Source: Treponema sp. (lineage in GTDB: Bacteria > Spirochaetota > Spirochaetia > Treponematales > Breznakiellaceae). Taken from it: DNA of 64,000 nt. The notes under the pieces were generated by a model that worked only from the letters and a program-made list of their open reading frames with translations, was not told where the DNA came from and made no database searches. Location of the stretch: the NCBI GenBank assembly GCA_009777735.1, contig WRLF01000009.1:1-64000 (forward strand), read 5' to 3'. A program made the position numbers and the translations under genes. This document shows positions 8,461-16,845 of this stretch, piece after piece (the stretch's first letter is position 1; each line of letters starts with the position of its first letter).

Positions 8461-9719
8461 TTCACTACCCTGATGACAGTCAAAATAAGCCCTGCCGACA
8501 GAGCCAGAATATTGGGAGTCCACATTGACCAAAAAGGATCTGTACCAATCCGTATTCCCATTGTCTGCCCTCCCAACAGCAATGCCCAATAGACTACAGA
8601 AATAATCAATCCGAAAATAAAACCGACAGCCTGTCCGCTTTTTTTCGCCATAAGTCCCAATGAAACAGCAAGAAAAATAAAAGAAAATGCGCCAAAGGGG
8701 ATGGAAAATTTCTTGTAGAATTCAAGCGTGTACAACGCGAGGGTACGATCATTATGTAATGAGACAAGCGCCTGTAACTCCCTGTGAAAAAGCGAAACCT
8801 GATTTGATCTACGGTTCCAGTTTTCCGAATCAGTACCCATACGCAGGGTATCTTCAAGGGCAAGAGCCTGGACGGTGAGCCTGTTCTGCCTTTCATTTAT
8901 CCGTTGGTTGAGTTCTTCGGATTTGATGCGAATTTCCCTGTAGACATCAATGGAACTCATTTCGCGGGGACTAATCGTGGTAATTGCCTGAATCAAATCA
9001 TCCTGAGGTACCCAGTAACGCAGGAATTCGGCAGAGGCATAATCATAATCTTCCCGGACAATTTCCTTGGAAGACTGGATAAATGCCCTGTTTAAATCAA
9101 GACTTAAGCCCTCCCTTCCGCCATCCCGTAATTCGGCGTGACTTGCCATTATAATCCTGCGCTCACCGTCGCTGGTTCTGTCCAGTATCAACACATTGTC
9201 GATGGCATTACCCTTTACATTACCGGTAACAATTACCGTGTCTCTATATCTTTTTACCGAATGGGATTCCAGTTCCAGTGCCGGCGTAGAGATAAGAATA
9301 CGCCGGTATAAACGGGAAAACTGGATATACCCTCCGGGCAGCAGTATGTCATTGGCAATAAAAGAAAATATTGATACAACCACGCCCACGACTATTGCCG
9401 GGACAAACACATTCCGGTACGAAAGGCCGGAAGACAGCATCACTAAAATTTCATTGTCACTGGACAGTCTCCCGACGGTCATTAATAACCCGACAAGAGC
9501 CGCAAATGGCGCTGACATGGCAATTACCGTAGGCAAAGAAAAAATGAGCAGAAGTGCCACCTGAAAAAACGGAACCTGTTTGGCTAAAATTTCCTGGGCC
9601 ATTAAAAGGATCTGGTTAACAAAAAAAATGAAAAAGAAAAAGAGAAAAGAAATGAAAAATGAAAAAAACGCTTCGCCCAGTATATACAGAAAAATGGTAG
9701 AGGACATGGAACGGGGCAT
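8457..9719 (-). CDS. lptF: LptF/LptG-family permease (first)
   Basis: A permease of the YjgP/YjgQ family, about 420 residues, with TM segments (for example FFSFFISFLFFFFIFFV near the N terminus), a periplasmic domain and C-terminal TM helices. It partners the next gene through a 4-base overlap, typical of the LptFG heterodimer. Start codon: ATG at 9719 has AGGA 8 bases upstream; ATG at 9707 and GTG at 9755 are alternatives. The ATG at 9719 lies in the loop of a perfect hairpin (9708-9730), which is odd for a start. It is the eighth gene of the nusA operon. Confidence 0.8.
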   Translation of the reverse strand: MPRSMSSTIFLYILGEAFFSFFISFLFFFFIFFVNQILLMAQEILAKQVPFFQVALLLIFSLPTVIAMSAPFAALVGLLMTVGRLSSDNEILVMLSSGLSYRNVFVPAIVVGVVVSIFSFIANDILLPGGYIQFSRLYRRILISTPALELESHSVKRYRDTVIVTGNVKGNAIDNVLILDRTSDGERRIIMASHAELRDGGREGLSLDLNRAFIQSSKEIVREDYDYASAEFLRYWVPQDDLIQAITTISPREMSSIDVYREIRIKSEELNQRINERQNRLTVQALALEDTLRMGTDSENWNRRSNQVSLFHRELQALVSLHNDRTLALYTLEFYKKFSIPFGAFSFIFLAVSLGLMAKKSGQAVGFIFGLIISVVYWALLLGGQTMGIRIGTDPFWSMWTPNILALSAGLILTVIRVVK

Positions 9720-9730
9720 TTCCCCGTTCC
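9708..9730 (-). promoter_or_regulatory. Perfect 9-bp hairpin between pnp and lptF
   Basis: On the minus strand GGAACGGGG-AAATG-CCCCGTTCC forms a perfect 9-bp stem whose 5-base loop contains a candidate lptF ATG, and the next in-frame ATG (9707) follows the stem directly. There is no T-run, so it is not a plain terminator. It might be a processing or translation-control site; that is inference. Confidence 0.45.
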
Positions 9731-9767
9731 TGTCAGCCCAAAAAGCAATACGCACTGCTGCAGACCA

Positions 9768-11987
9768 CTATTGGCGCGGCCGGTCACGGGGACGTTCGTC
9801 CCTGCCTCCCCTGCCAAAACCTCCCCGGTCTCTGCTTTGCCCATGATGACTACCGCGCCGGGACTCATCTGAGGGTTCCGGTCCGGAACCGTCAGGATCG
9901 ATAGCATCAATATATGAAAGGTTAAGCCTTCCCATCTTGTCAATTTCGGTGAGTTTTACGGGGATTTCCTGCCCTTCGTTAAGCACGTCGGTAACCTGGG
10001 CAATACGCTGGCGGGAAAGTTTGCTGATATGCACAAGCCCTTCCTTGCCGGGTAAAATCTCAACAAAAGCACCAAAGTCCATGATCCGCTTTACCGTGCC
10101 GTTGTATACCCTCCCAATTTCAGGATCGGATGCAATGCCCATAACGGCGATTTTGGCTTCTTCCGCATCTTTGGTTTTCTTACCGAAAATCGTAACAGTG
10201 CCGTCATCTTCGGTATTGATTTTTACACTGTACTGTTCGCACAAGGCCTTGATGTTTTTTCCGCCGGGACCTATGAGCGCTCCGATTTTATCGATATCAA
10301 TGCGCAGGGTGACGATCTTTGGCGCATATTCGCTGATTTTCTCAGCCGGGCGGTTAATGGTATTGTTCATAATTGAAAGGATATGCAGTCTGCCCCGCTT
10401 TGCCTGATCCAGCGCTTTTCGCATAATCTCCGGGCTGACCCTGGCAATTTTTATATCCATCTGGAAACCGGTAATACCGTCTTCGGTTCCTGCAACTTTA
10501 AAGTCCATATCGCCCAAATGATCCTCATCACCGAGTATGTCTGACAAAACTGCGTAACGATCGCCGGGTCCGCCCGCACCATCGGTAATGAGACCCATGG
10601 CAATTCCTGCGACAGGTTTTTTTAACGGTACACCGGCCTGAAGCATGGAGAGCGTTCCTCCGCAGACCGAAGCCATGGAGGAAGATCCGTTTGACTCCAT
10701 CGTTTCACAGACCACACGTACTGTATAGGGAAACTCTTCTTTTGAGGGAACCATCGCTTCCAGGGATCGGCGCGCCAGGTGACCGTGGCCTATTTCACGG
10801 CGGCCTGTCCCCGTCCTGCCAACTTCTCCAACAGAATAAGGGGGAAAATTATAATGAAGTAAAAAATGCTCCCGTTTGTCGCCTTCAATGTCATCAAATA
10901 TCTGCTCATCAAACACCGTACCCAAGGTAGTTACTGCAAGCACCTGGGTTTCGCCCCGGGTAAACAGCGCCGATCCGTGTGTACGGGCCAGTATGTCTAC
11001 CTCACAGTTGATCTCGCGAATATCTTCAAGGCCCCGCCCGTCAACACGGCGGCCGCTGTTCAGGATTGACGAGCGCAGTATTTCATATTGCATTTCCTCG
11101 AAAAGCGCGTTGAAAAGTTTTTTCTGCTGATCGTCTTCAAGCTGGGCGGCATATTGAACAGCAATTTCTTCTTTTACCGCCTTAACGCCGCTGCGCCTTT
11201 CATGTTTGGCTGCAATGAAACAGGCCGCTTCCAGTTTTGGGTATGCCGCAGAGCGAATTGCGTCCTTGTTTTCCAGTGAAAAAGCAGGAGGCGTCAGGGT
11301 AAGTTTAGGTTTTCCGGAAAGTTCACGAAGTTTTTCCTGCATCGAACACAATTCAACGATCATGGCATGGGCTTTTTCCAGCGCCTCGATCATCAAATCT
11401 TCACTGACTTCTTTTGCTCCGCCTTCAACCATGGTTATGCCGTCTTTGGTACCGGCAACAACAATTTCCATGGTGGATTTTTCAATCTGCTCGTAGGAAG
11501 GATTCACTACAAGTTCCCCATCAACCTGACAGACTCTTACCCCGGCAACAGGGCCGTTGAAAGGGATGTCGGAGATGTGTACAGCAGCCGATGAAGCGAT
11601 TATCGCCAGCATATCCGGCGGGTTTACCTGATCGGTTGAAAGCGTGGTGGGGACAAGCTGAATCTCCCTTCCGAAAGTTTTATCAAAAAGAGGGCGCATG
11701 GGGCGGTCTATAAGCCGGCTGACGAGGATCTCTTTGTCTTTGGGCCGGCTTTCCCGTTTGATAAAACCGCCGGGAATTTTTCCTGCGGCATAGTATTTTT
11801 CGTTGTACTCAACCGTGAGGGGAACATAGTCCAGCCCCTCGATCGGTTCCGATGATGAACAGGCTGTCGCGATTACGGCAGATCCGGCATAAGTTGCGAA
11901 TACCGCGCCGTTTGCCTGTCGTGCTATTCTTCCGGTCTCGAGGACAAGGTCCTTGCCGGCAATTTGTAGTGTTACTTTCTGTACCAT
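9768..11987 (-). CDS. pnp: Polyribonucleotide nucleotidyltransferase
   Basis: PNPase degrades RNA 3' to 5' with phosphate. The 739 residues show two RNase PH-like domains (about 1-230 and 310-545), an alpha-helical insert between them, a KH domain (IGPGGKNIKALCEQY, about 555-615) and an S1 domain (about 622-690; RIMDFGAFVEILPGKEGL). The tail is rich in Arg, Gly and Ser (from about 700). Its ATG overlaps the rpsO stop by one base (TAATG), the classical rpsO-pnp pairing, which favours translational coupling. Confidence 0.98.
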   Translation of the reverse strand: MVQKVTLQIAGKDLVLETGRIARQANGAVFATYAGSAVIATACSSSEPIEGLDYVPLTVEYNEKYYAAGKIPGGFIKRESRPKDKEILVSRLIDRPMRPLFDKTFGREIQLVPTTLSTDQVNPPDMLAIIASSAAVHISDIPFNGPVAGVRVCQVDGELVVNPSYEQIEKSTMEIVVAGTKDGITMVEGGAKEVSEDLMIEALEKAHAMIVELCSMQEKLRELSGKPKLTLTPPAFSLENKDAIRSAAYPKLEAACFIAAKHERRSGVKAVKEEIAVQYAAQLEDDQQKKLFNALFEEMQYEILRSSILNSGRRVDGRGLEDIREINCEVDILARTHGSALFTRGETQVLAVTTLGTVFDEQIFDDIEGDKREHFLLHYNFPPYSVGEVGRTGTGRREIGHGHLARRSLEAMVPSKEEFPYTVRVVCETMESNGSSSMASVCGGTLSMLQAGVPLKKPVAGIAMGLITDGAGGPGDRYAVLSDILGDEDHLGDMDFKVAGTEDGITGFQMDIKIARVSPEIMRKALDQAKRGRLHILSIMNNTINRPAEKISEYAPKIVTLRIDIDKIGALIGPGGKNIKALCEQYSVKINTEDDGTVTIFGKKTKDAEEAKIAVMGIASDPEIGRVYNGTVKRIMDFGAFVEILPGKEGLVHISKLSRQRIAQVTDVLNEGQEIPVKLTEIDKMGRLNLSYIDAIDPDGSGPEPSDESRRGSHHGQSRDRGGFGRGGRDERPRDRPRQ

Positions 11988-12256
11988 TATTTACGCAGAC
12001 CCAATTCCTTGATTAACTTGCGGTATCCTTCGAGGTTAGTTCGCTGAATGTATTTCAACAGCCGCCGTCGTTTGCCGACGAGGATTAAAAGCCCCCGCTG
12101 GCTGGACTTGTCTTTTTTAAATTGTTTACAGTGTCCTGTGAGCTGATTGATTCGCTCGGTTAACAGGGCAATCTGAACTTCCGATGCGCCGGTATCTTTT
12201 TCGTTTTTTCCGTATTTGGTAACGATTGATGACACGCATTCTTTTGTTAACGCCAT
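11987..12256 (-). CDS. rpsO: 30S ribosomal protein S15
   Basis: S15 (89 residues) binds 16S rRNA helices 20-22 in the 30S platform. The sequence is full length with the expected conserved segments ([37 protein letters not shown]). AGGAG lies 7 bases upstream of the ATG. It lies 19 bases downstream of ribF and overlaps pnp by one base. Confidence 0.98.
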   Translation of the reverse strand: MALTKECVSSIVTKYGKNEKDTGASEVQIALLTERINQLTGHCKQFKKDKSSQRGLLILVGKRRRLLKYIQRTNLEGYRKLIKELGLRK

Positions 12257-12275
12257 ATTGTTTCTCCTATTGGGT

Positions 12276-12884
12276 TCATTGTTGTCTTTGTATCGATTCT
12301 ATAGACCTGCCTAACATCCTTTCTGCCTCGGCTCTTTGCCCGGCAGCCAAAGCCTGCCTGATACGGCTGGAACTTACCGGCTGCCCTTCATCAAGGACTG
12401 ACGGCGCAATCCAGGTTTCCACGCCCTTTTCATCGGCTAAGACCCGAATTTCCTCTGCACCGGTATCCAGACCATTCCCGCAGCGAAAATTCCGCCCCAG
12501 GGCAATCATCTTCACCGGTCGGCCGGCAAGCAGTAGATCAATAAAGTCCCTTCCCGTAATTTTACTGAATTTATCAGAAAAGTCAATGAGTACAACCAGG
12601 TGAATTCCCATTGATTCAAACATGCACAGCCTCTGGTCAAGGCTCAGGATATCCCCGGTAAAAGCGGCAGGATTTAATGTTTTTTGGGGATTTTGTTTGA
12701 AAGTTACTATGGTGGGGATCGGGGATCGGGGACCAGGGACCGGGGAACAGATTTTTTGGATCAAAGCCTGATGGCCTAAATGTACGCCGTCAAATACACC
12801 GATGGTTATGGAAAGGTAAGAGGTAAGAGGTAAGAGGTAAGAGGTATCGAGATATTGATCCCAACTAATTACGCGCATAAACAT
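12276..12884 (-). CDS. ribF: FAD synthetase (FMN adenylyltransferase), single-domain RibF
   Basis: The nucleotidyltransferase domain of RibF is present: [13 protein letters not shown] (residues 27-39) and the SSSRIRQAL motif near the end. It transfers AMP to FMN. The usual bifunctional RibF is about 300 residues with a C-terminal riboflavin kinase domain; this one stops at 202 and only 19 bases separate it from rpsO, so the kinase domain is missing, not frameshifted. Two heptanucleotide repeats are translated inside it (residues about 12-24 and 46-57, the latter [10 protein letters not shown]). It overlaps truB by 20 bases. FMN may come from another kinase or from uptake. Confidence 0.88.
   Translation of the reverse strand: MFMRVISWDQYLDTSYLLPLTSYLSITIGVFDGVHLGHQALIQKICSPVPGPRSPIPTIVTFKQNPQKTLNPAAFTGDILSLDQRLCMFESMGIHLVVLIDFSDKFSKITGRDFIDLLLAGRPVKMIALGRNFRCGNGLDTGAEEIRVLADEKGVETWIAPSVLDEGQPVSSSRIRQALAAGQRAEAERMLGRSIESIQRQQ
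12714..12748 (-). repeat. Heptanucleotide tandem repeat inside ribF (GGGGATC/GGGGACC)
   Basis: Five 7-base units on the plus strand: GGGGATC, GGGGATC, GGGGACC, AGGGACC, GGGGAAC. On the coding (minus) strand they are read in frame as a Pro-rich segment. The same unit occurs in truB (13127-13147). Confidence 0.85.
12815..12849 (-). repeat. Heptanucleotide tandem repeat inside ribF (GGTAAGA)
   Basis: Four GGTAAGA units plus a degenerate GGTATCG, read in frame near the RibF N terminus as a Tyr/Leu/Thr-rich peptide ([10 protein letters not shown]). It falls just before the [10 protein letters not shown] motif. Confidence 0.88.
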
Positions 12885-13770
12885 ATCCGTAGGTCCATTT
12901 GTTGTTCTTTTGTTCTATTATGGCGATAAATGTGTTATCGGAGAAGAGCGCTGCAGCGGTTTTATCTCCGCATAGAAGCTCCTGAGGAGCTTTAGCGAGT
13001 ATGGGCGCCAGAGGTTTACCGTGAATTATTTGCTTGGCATCGTCAGGGGTAATTTCAAGGCAAGGAAGGCCGAGGGTGCGGAAGAGGTAAGGGGTAAGGC
13101 GTAAGGGGTAAAAGGTAGAAGGGACCGGGGACCGGGGACCGGGGATCCCCAGTTTGAACCCAGCTACCTGCGTTCGAACCAGCGCAGTCAAATGGGCGCG
13201 GCTGCCGGCGGCAAGAGCGATGTCCCTGGCTAGGGATCGGATGTAAGTTCCGCCGGAGCAATGGACGAAAATTTTTGCGAAAGGCGGCTCCCAGGAACGG
13301 AGCTCCAGGGCATGAATGGTCACCGGACGCTTGCGCATTTCGCGAATTTCGCCCCGGCGCGCCAACACCGATGCCCGCTTGCCATCAATGTGAATTGCCG
13401 AGTATGCGGGAGGGGCTTGTAAGATTTCGCCGGTAAATTGCGGCAGAACCTGTTCAACTGCTTCACGGGACGGCACAGGGGCACTGGCAATTGGGCTTCC
13501 TTCAGGATCAAGGGTGTCTGTTTCCGTGCCGAAGCAGATCGTTCCTTCGTACTGTTTGCCACAATGGGTAAACCATTTACTGAGCTTGAGCGCCCGGCCT
13601 GTCAACACCAAAAGCAACCCCTCGGCAAACTTGTCCAGCGTACCGGTGTGACCGACCTTGCCGGTTCCCAGTTCACGTTTAATGTCACGTAACGCATCAA
13701 AAGAGGTAATACCGGGCGGTTTGTGGAATAAAATCAAGCCGGAGGGAGCTGGTTTTTGTTTATTCTTCAT
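12865..13770 (-). CDS. truB: tRNA pseudouridine-55 synthase
   Basis: TruB makes pseudouridine 55 in the T-loop of tRNAs. Visible motifs: GLILFHKPPGITS at the N terminus, GHTGTLDKFAEGLL with catalytic D46, and SGGTYIRSLARDI near 180. The length (301) is normal despite an in-frame insert at about 208-229 encoded by two adjacent heptanucleotide repeats (PGPRSPVPS then FYPLRLTPYL). It overlaps ribF (20 bases) and rbfA (11 bases), so the operon is tightly coupled. Confidence 0.96.
   Translation of the reverse strand: MKNKQKPAPSGLILFHKPPGITSFDALRDIKRELGTGKVGHTGTLDKFAEGLLLVLTGRALKLSKWFTHCGKQYEGTICFGTETDTLDPEGSPIASAPVPSREAVEQVLPQFTGEILQAPPAYSAIHIDGKRASVLARRGEIREMRKRPVTIHALELRSWEPPFAKIFVHCSGGTYIRSLARDIALAAGSRAHLTALVRTQVAGFKLGIPGPRSPVPSTFYPLRLTPYLFRTLGLPCLEITPDDAKQIIHGKPLAPILAKAPQELLCGDKTAAALFSDNTFIAIIEQKNNKWTYGYVYARN
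13084..13147 (-). repeat. Heptanucleotide tandem repeats inside truB
   Basis: Units of GGGGTAA type (GAGGTAA, GGGGTAA, GGCGTAA, GGGGTAA, AAGGTAG) are followed by GGGGACC units (two exact, plus GGGGATC). Both unit types also occur in ribF. The array is read in frame and probably forms a surface loop. Confidence 0.88.
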
Positions 13771-14140
13771 TGTTAATTGTTAACTGTTCACTGTTCTCTG
13801 TTAACTGCTCAATCTTCTGTACTAAATCAAAACCGTCACGGATGCCGGTGTCGGCATGGAAACGCAGGCGGGGGATTTTACGGATGTGTAAAGAGGCGCC
13901 AAGCCGGGACTGGATGAACCCGGCGGCGCTTTGCAGCCCTTCCGCATTGCGTTTAATGCTTGCTTTTTCGCTGATATTGGAAACATATACATCGGCAAAT
14001 GAAAGGTCACGTGAAACATCAACCCTCGTTATCGAGATAAAGGGGGAAACCCTGGGGTCTTTTATTTTTCCTTCCAGAACAAGGGAGCTAATCATTTCCT
14101 GTATCAGGCATCCCAGCCGTTCTGCTCTGAATTCAGCCAT
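13760..14140 (-). CDS. rbfA: 30S ribosome-binding factor A
   Basis: RbfA is a KH-like 30S maturation and cold-adaptation factor. The 126 residues show the expected start (EFRAERLGCLIQEMISSLV) and the core IRKIPRLRFHADTGIRDG. The C-terminal tail (from about residue 108, EQLTENSEQLTINNEE) is encoded by a run of 7-base repeats, so the tail is repeat-derived and not part of the conserved fold. It lies 2 bases after infB and overlaps truB by 11 bases. Confidence 0.95.
   Translation of the reverse strand: MAEFRAERLGCLIQEMISSLVLEGKIKDPRVSPFISITRVDVSRDLSFADVYVSNISEKASIKRNAEGLQSAAGFIQSRLGASLHIRKIPRLRFHADTGIRDGFDLVQKIEQLTENSEQLTINNEE
13771..13819 (-). repeat. Heptanucleotide tandem repeat at the rbfA/truB junction
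   Basis: Seven 7-base units: TGTTAAT, TGTTAAC, TGTTCAC, TGTTCTC, TGTTAAC, TGCTCAA, TCTTCTG. They encode the RbfA C-terminal tail and abut the truB start codon. Confidence 0.88.
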
Positions 14141-14142
14141 TA

Positions 14143-16845
14143 TTATTCACTACTGGAAAGTTTTCGGGCAACTTCGACAAGTTCGATTACTTCCAATTGA
14201 TCGCCAATCTGTATGTCGTCAAAACCTTCAAGCCCAATACCGCATTCATACCCTGAGGCAACCTCACGGGCATCATCCTTGAAACGCCGCAGCGAAGCAA
14301 TTTTCCCGGAATGTACCACAATGCCTTCGCGGATAACATTGATGTTTGCGCTTCGTTTGACCGTGCCGCTTAGCACATAACAGCCGGCAATGGTTCCTGC
14401 CTTGGGTACCTTGAATGTATCCCGTACTTCCACTGTTGCAATAACTTCTTCTTTAATCTCGGGCTTGAGCATCCCTTCCATTGCCTGGTGGATTTCTTCC
14501 ACGGCTTTGTAGATGACACTGTACTTGCGTATGTCAACTTTTTCCTGATCTGCAAGGGTTTTTGCCTTTGGCAAGGGCCGCACATTAAAGCCGATGATGA
14601 TGGCTTTTGACGCAACAGCCAGGTCAACATCGCCTTCGTTTATGGGGCCGGGCAGGGCCTGGATAACATGCAGCCGGATTTCCCTTGTGGAAAGTTTTTC
14701 AAGGCTGCTCTTGAGTGCTTCTGCAGATCCTTGCACGTCGGCCTTGATGATAACTTTGAGTTCCTGTATGGTCCCATCGCTTATCCGGTCACGGAGGGTT
14801 TCGGCTGTTACCTGCTTAAAGTTTTTTGCATCTTCAAAACGCTTCAGTTCCTGGCGTTTCGATGAATATTCACGGGCAACTTTTTCATCTTTGACTGCCT
14901 GCAAGGGATCGCCGGCATTGGGAATTCCTTCAAACCCCAACAACTCAACAGGCATGGAAGGTGTCGCATGAGACAGCCTTTCGCCCTTGTCGTTAAAAAT
15001 GGCGCGAACCTTGCCCGGCCAGATACCTGCGACAAAGGAATCGCCTACAGAGATCGTTCCTCTTTCCACAATGACTGTCGCGACAATACCGCGCCCGTGA
15101 TCGATTCTTGATTCAAGAATTTTACCCTCGGCGCTCCGCTGAAAGTTCGCTTTAAGATCAAGCAATTCTGCTTCAAGGAGAATGGTCTCGATGAGTTTAT
15201 CTACACCGGTTTTTTGCAGGGCGGAAAGTTCGACATACATTGTCTTGCCGCCCCATTCTTCGGGCATGAGGCCAAGTTCGGAAAGTTTGCTTTTAACCCG
15301 GTCCGGATTCGCTTCCGGTTTGTCGATTTTATTTACGGCAACAATAATGGGAACATCGGCTTCCTGTGCGTGGTTGATTGCTTCAATGGTCTGAGGCATT
15401 ACGCCGTCATCTGCAGCGACAACAAGTACAACAATGTCCGTTACCTGTGCGCCCCGCGCCCTCATACGGGTAAATGCTTCGTGGCCCGGTGTATCGAGGA
15501 AGGTAATGCTGCCGTAGGGGGTATCCACCATGTACGCACCTATGTGCTGGGTAATGCCGCCAAACTCGCCCGACACAACATCGGCGCTGCGAATAGCGTC
15601 AAGAAGTTTCGTCTTCCCGTGATCAACATGTCCCATAACGGTAACAACCGGCGGTCTTGGTACCATTTCCGCACCTTCATCCGTTCCGGTATTAATAACC
15701 GTTTCGTCATATAAGCTGATTATTTTGACATCTGCGCCGAATTCGGCGGCAAGTATTGTAGCGGTGGTAGAGTCTATCTGTTGGTTTATGGTAACCATCA
15801 TGCCCATTTTCATGAGTTTTTGGATGAGGTCTGAAGCTTTTAAGTTCATTTTTTTTGCCAATTCCGACACCGAGATAACTTCCATAATTTCTATTGTCTT
15901 TGGTACGGGGTTGGCAACAAAGGTAATTTTCTTTTTTGTCTGGAGGAGTTTCTCCTCCATTTCCAGTTCTTTTTCCTTACGGTTATAAGTTGGTTTCTTG
16001 GCTTTGAAACTCCGTTTTGCTGTGCCTTTGCCTTCGGGTAATGGTACTGCAGGCGGAGTGCCCGTACGTCCCATTCCCGGACGGGGAGTAAAACCCGGCC
16101 GCCCTTGCTGGCCTGGCATACCGGGCCGGTGCTGTCCGCCGGAAAACGGAGGAGTTCCGGGCCGGGGTGTACCGCTAAATCCCTGACGGCTGCCGGCATG
16201 ACCGCCCTGTCGCTGAGAACCTGATTGCGGATAAACTGATCTGCTTCCCGTCCTGCTGCCTGTTCCGGTTCTGCCGCCGGTTTCGGCGGAACGCTGACCT
16301 GATCCCCGCTCGCCAAATGATCCGGCAGCCGCTTTTCCCTGCGGGGTTCGATTGGTATCGTGCGGCTTACGCCCAGCTACCTTTCCTCCGACTTTACCCG
16401 CTACTACTGCGGGCCGCTGTGCAAAAGTAAACAACGGAGGTTGCTCTGCCGGCGTTCCCTGAGGTGAAGTTCCGGTCGGATCCTCTGAAATTTCCTGCGG
16501 TATATCTGGCAAAGAGCCTGTGGCTTTTGCTTTCTTTACGGTAATTCCCTGAGGATGTTCATCTTTTACATCACCTGCGCCGCCTGCCGGTTGTGTCTCT
16601 TCTTTCGGCTGACTTGCAACAACGACTTTAGGGTGCAGTTTTCTGGTTGTTGCCGGAACTGCTCCGGACGCTGCTGCGGATTTTTTCTTGATAACGATGA
16701 CTTTACGGCGTTCCGCAGGATCGGCATCTGAAGCGCCTGGAGCGCCGGAAGCGCCGAGCGGACTCTTCCCGCCGGTTTGATCAACCTGAGAATGTTTAAT
16801 CAATTCAGCTTTTGGTTTTTTGATACCGTCAGTTTCCTCTGCCAT
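14143..16845 (-). CDS. infB: Translation initiation factor IF-2
   Basis: IF-2 is the GTPase that positions initiator tRNA. The 900 residues comprise a long low-complexity N terminus (about 1-290, Gly/Pro/Arg/Thr rich), the IF2N helix bundle (about 320-370), the G domain with GHVDHGKT near residue 408, DTPGHE and NKID, and the C-terminal domains that bind fMet-tRNA. The start ATG directly follows the nusA stop region. The variable Gly/Arg-rich N-terminal arm is common in large IF-2 forms. Confidence 0.98.
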   Translation of the reverse strand: MAEETDGIKKPKAELIKHSQVDQTGGKSPLGASGAPGASDADPAERRKVIVIKKKSAAASGAVPATTRKLHPKVVVASQPKEETQPAGGAGDVKDEHPQGITVKKAKATGSLPDIPQEISEDPTGTSPQGTPAEQPPLFTFAQRPAVVAGKVGGKVAGRKPHDTNRTPQGKAAAGSFGERGSGQRSAETGGRTGTGSRTGSRSVYPQSGSQRQGGHAGSRQGFSGTPRPGTPPFSGGQHRPGMPGQQGRPGFTPRPGMGRTGTPPAVPLPEGKGTAKRSFKAKKPTYNRKEKELEMEEKLLQTKKKITFVANPVPKTIEIMEVISVSELAKKMNLKASDLIQKLMKMGMMVTINQQIDSTTATILAAEFGADVKIISLYDETVINTGTDEGAEMVPRPPVVTVMGHVDHGKTKLLDAIRSADVVSGEFGGITQHIGAYMVDTPYGSITFLDTPGHEAFTRMRARGAQVTDIVVLVVAADDGVMPQTIEAINHAQEADVPIIVAVNKIDKPEANPDRVKSKLSELGLMPEEWGGKTMYVELSALQKTGVDKLIETILLEAELLDLKANFQRSAEGKILESRIDHGRGIVATVIVERGTISVGDSFVAGIWPGKVRAIFNDKGERLSHATPSMPVELLGFEGIPNAGDPLQAVKDEKVAREYSSKRQELKRFEDAKNFKQVTAETLRDRISDGTIQELKVIIKADVQGSAEALKSSLEKLSTREIRLHVIQALPGPINEGDVDLAVASKAIIIGFNVRPLPKAKTLADQEKVDIRKYSVIYKAVEEIHQAMEGMLKPEIKEEVIATVEVRDTFKVPKAGTIAGCYVLSGTVKRSANINVIREGIVVHSGKIASLRRFKDDAREVASGYECGIGLEGFDDIQIGDQLEVIELVEVARKLSSSE

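Noticed and set aside
12276-12884. Frameshift hiding a RibF kinase domain
   Set aside because: Only 19 bases lie between the stop and rpsO, so no coding room exists in any frame.
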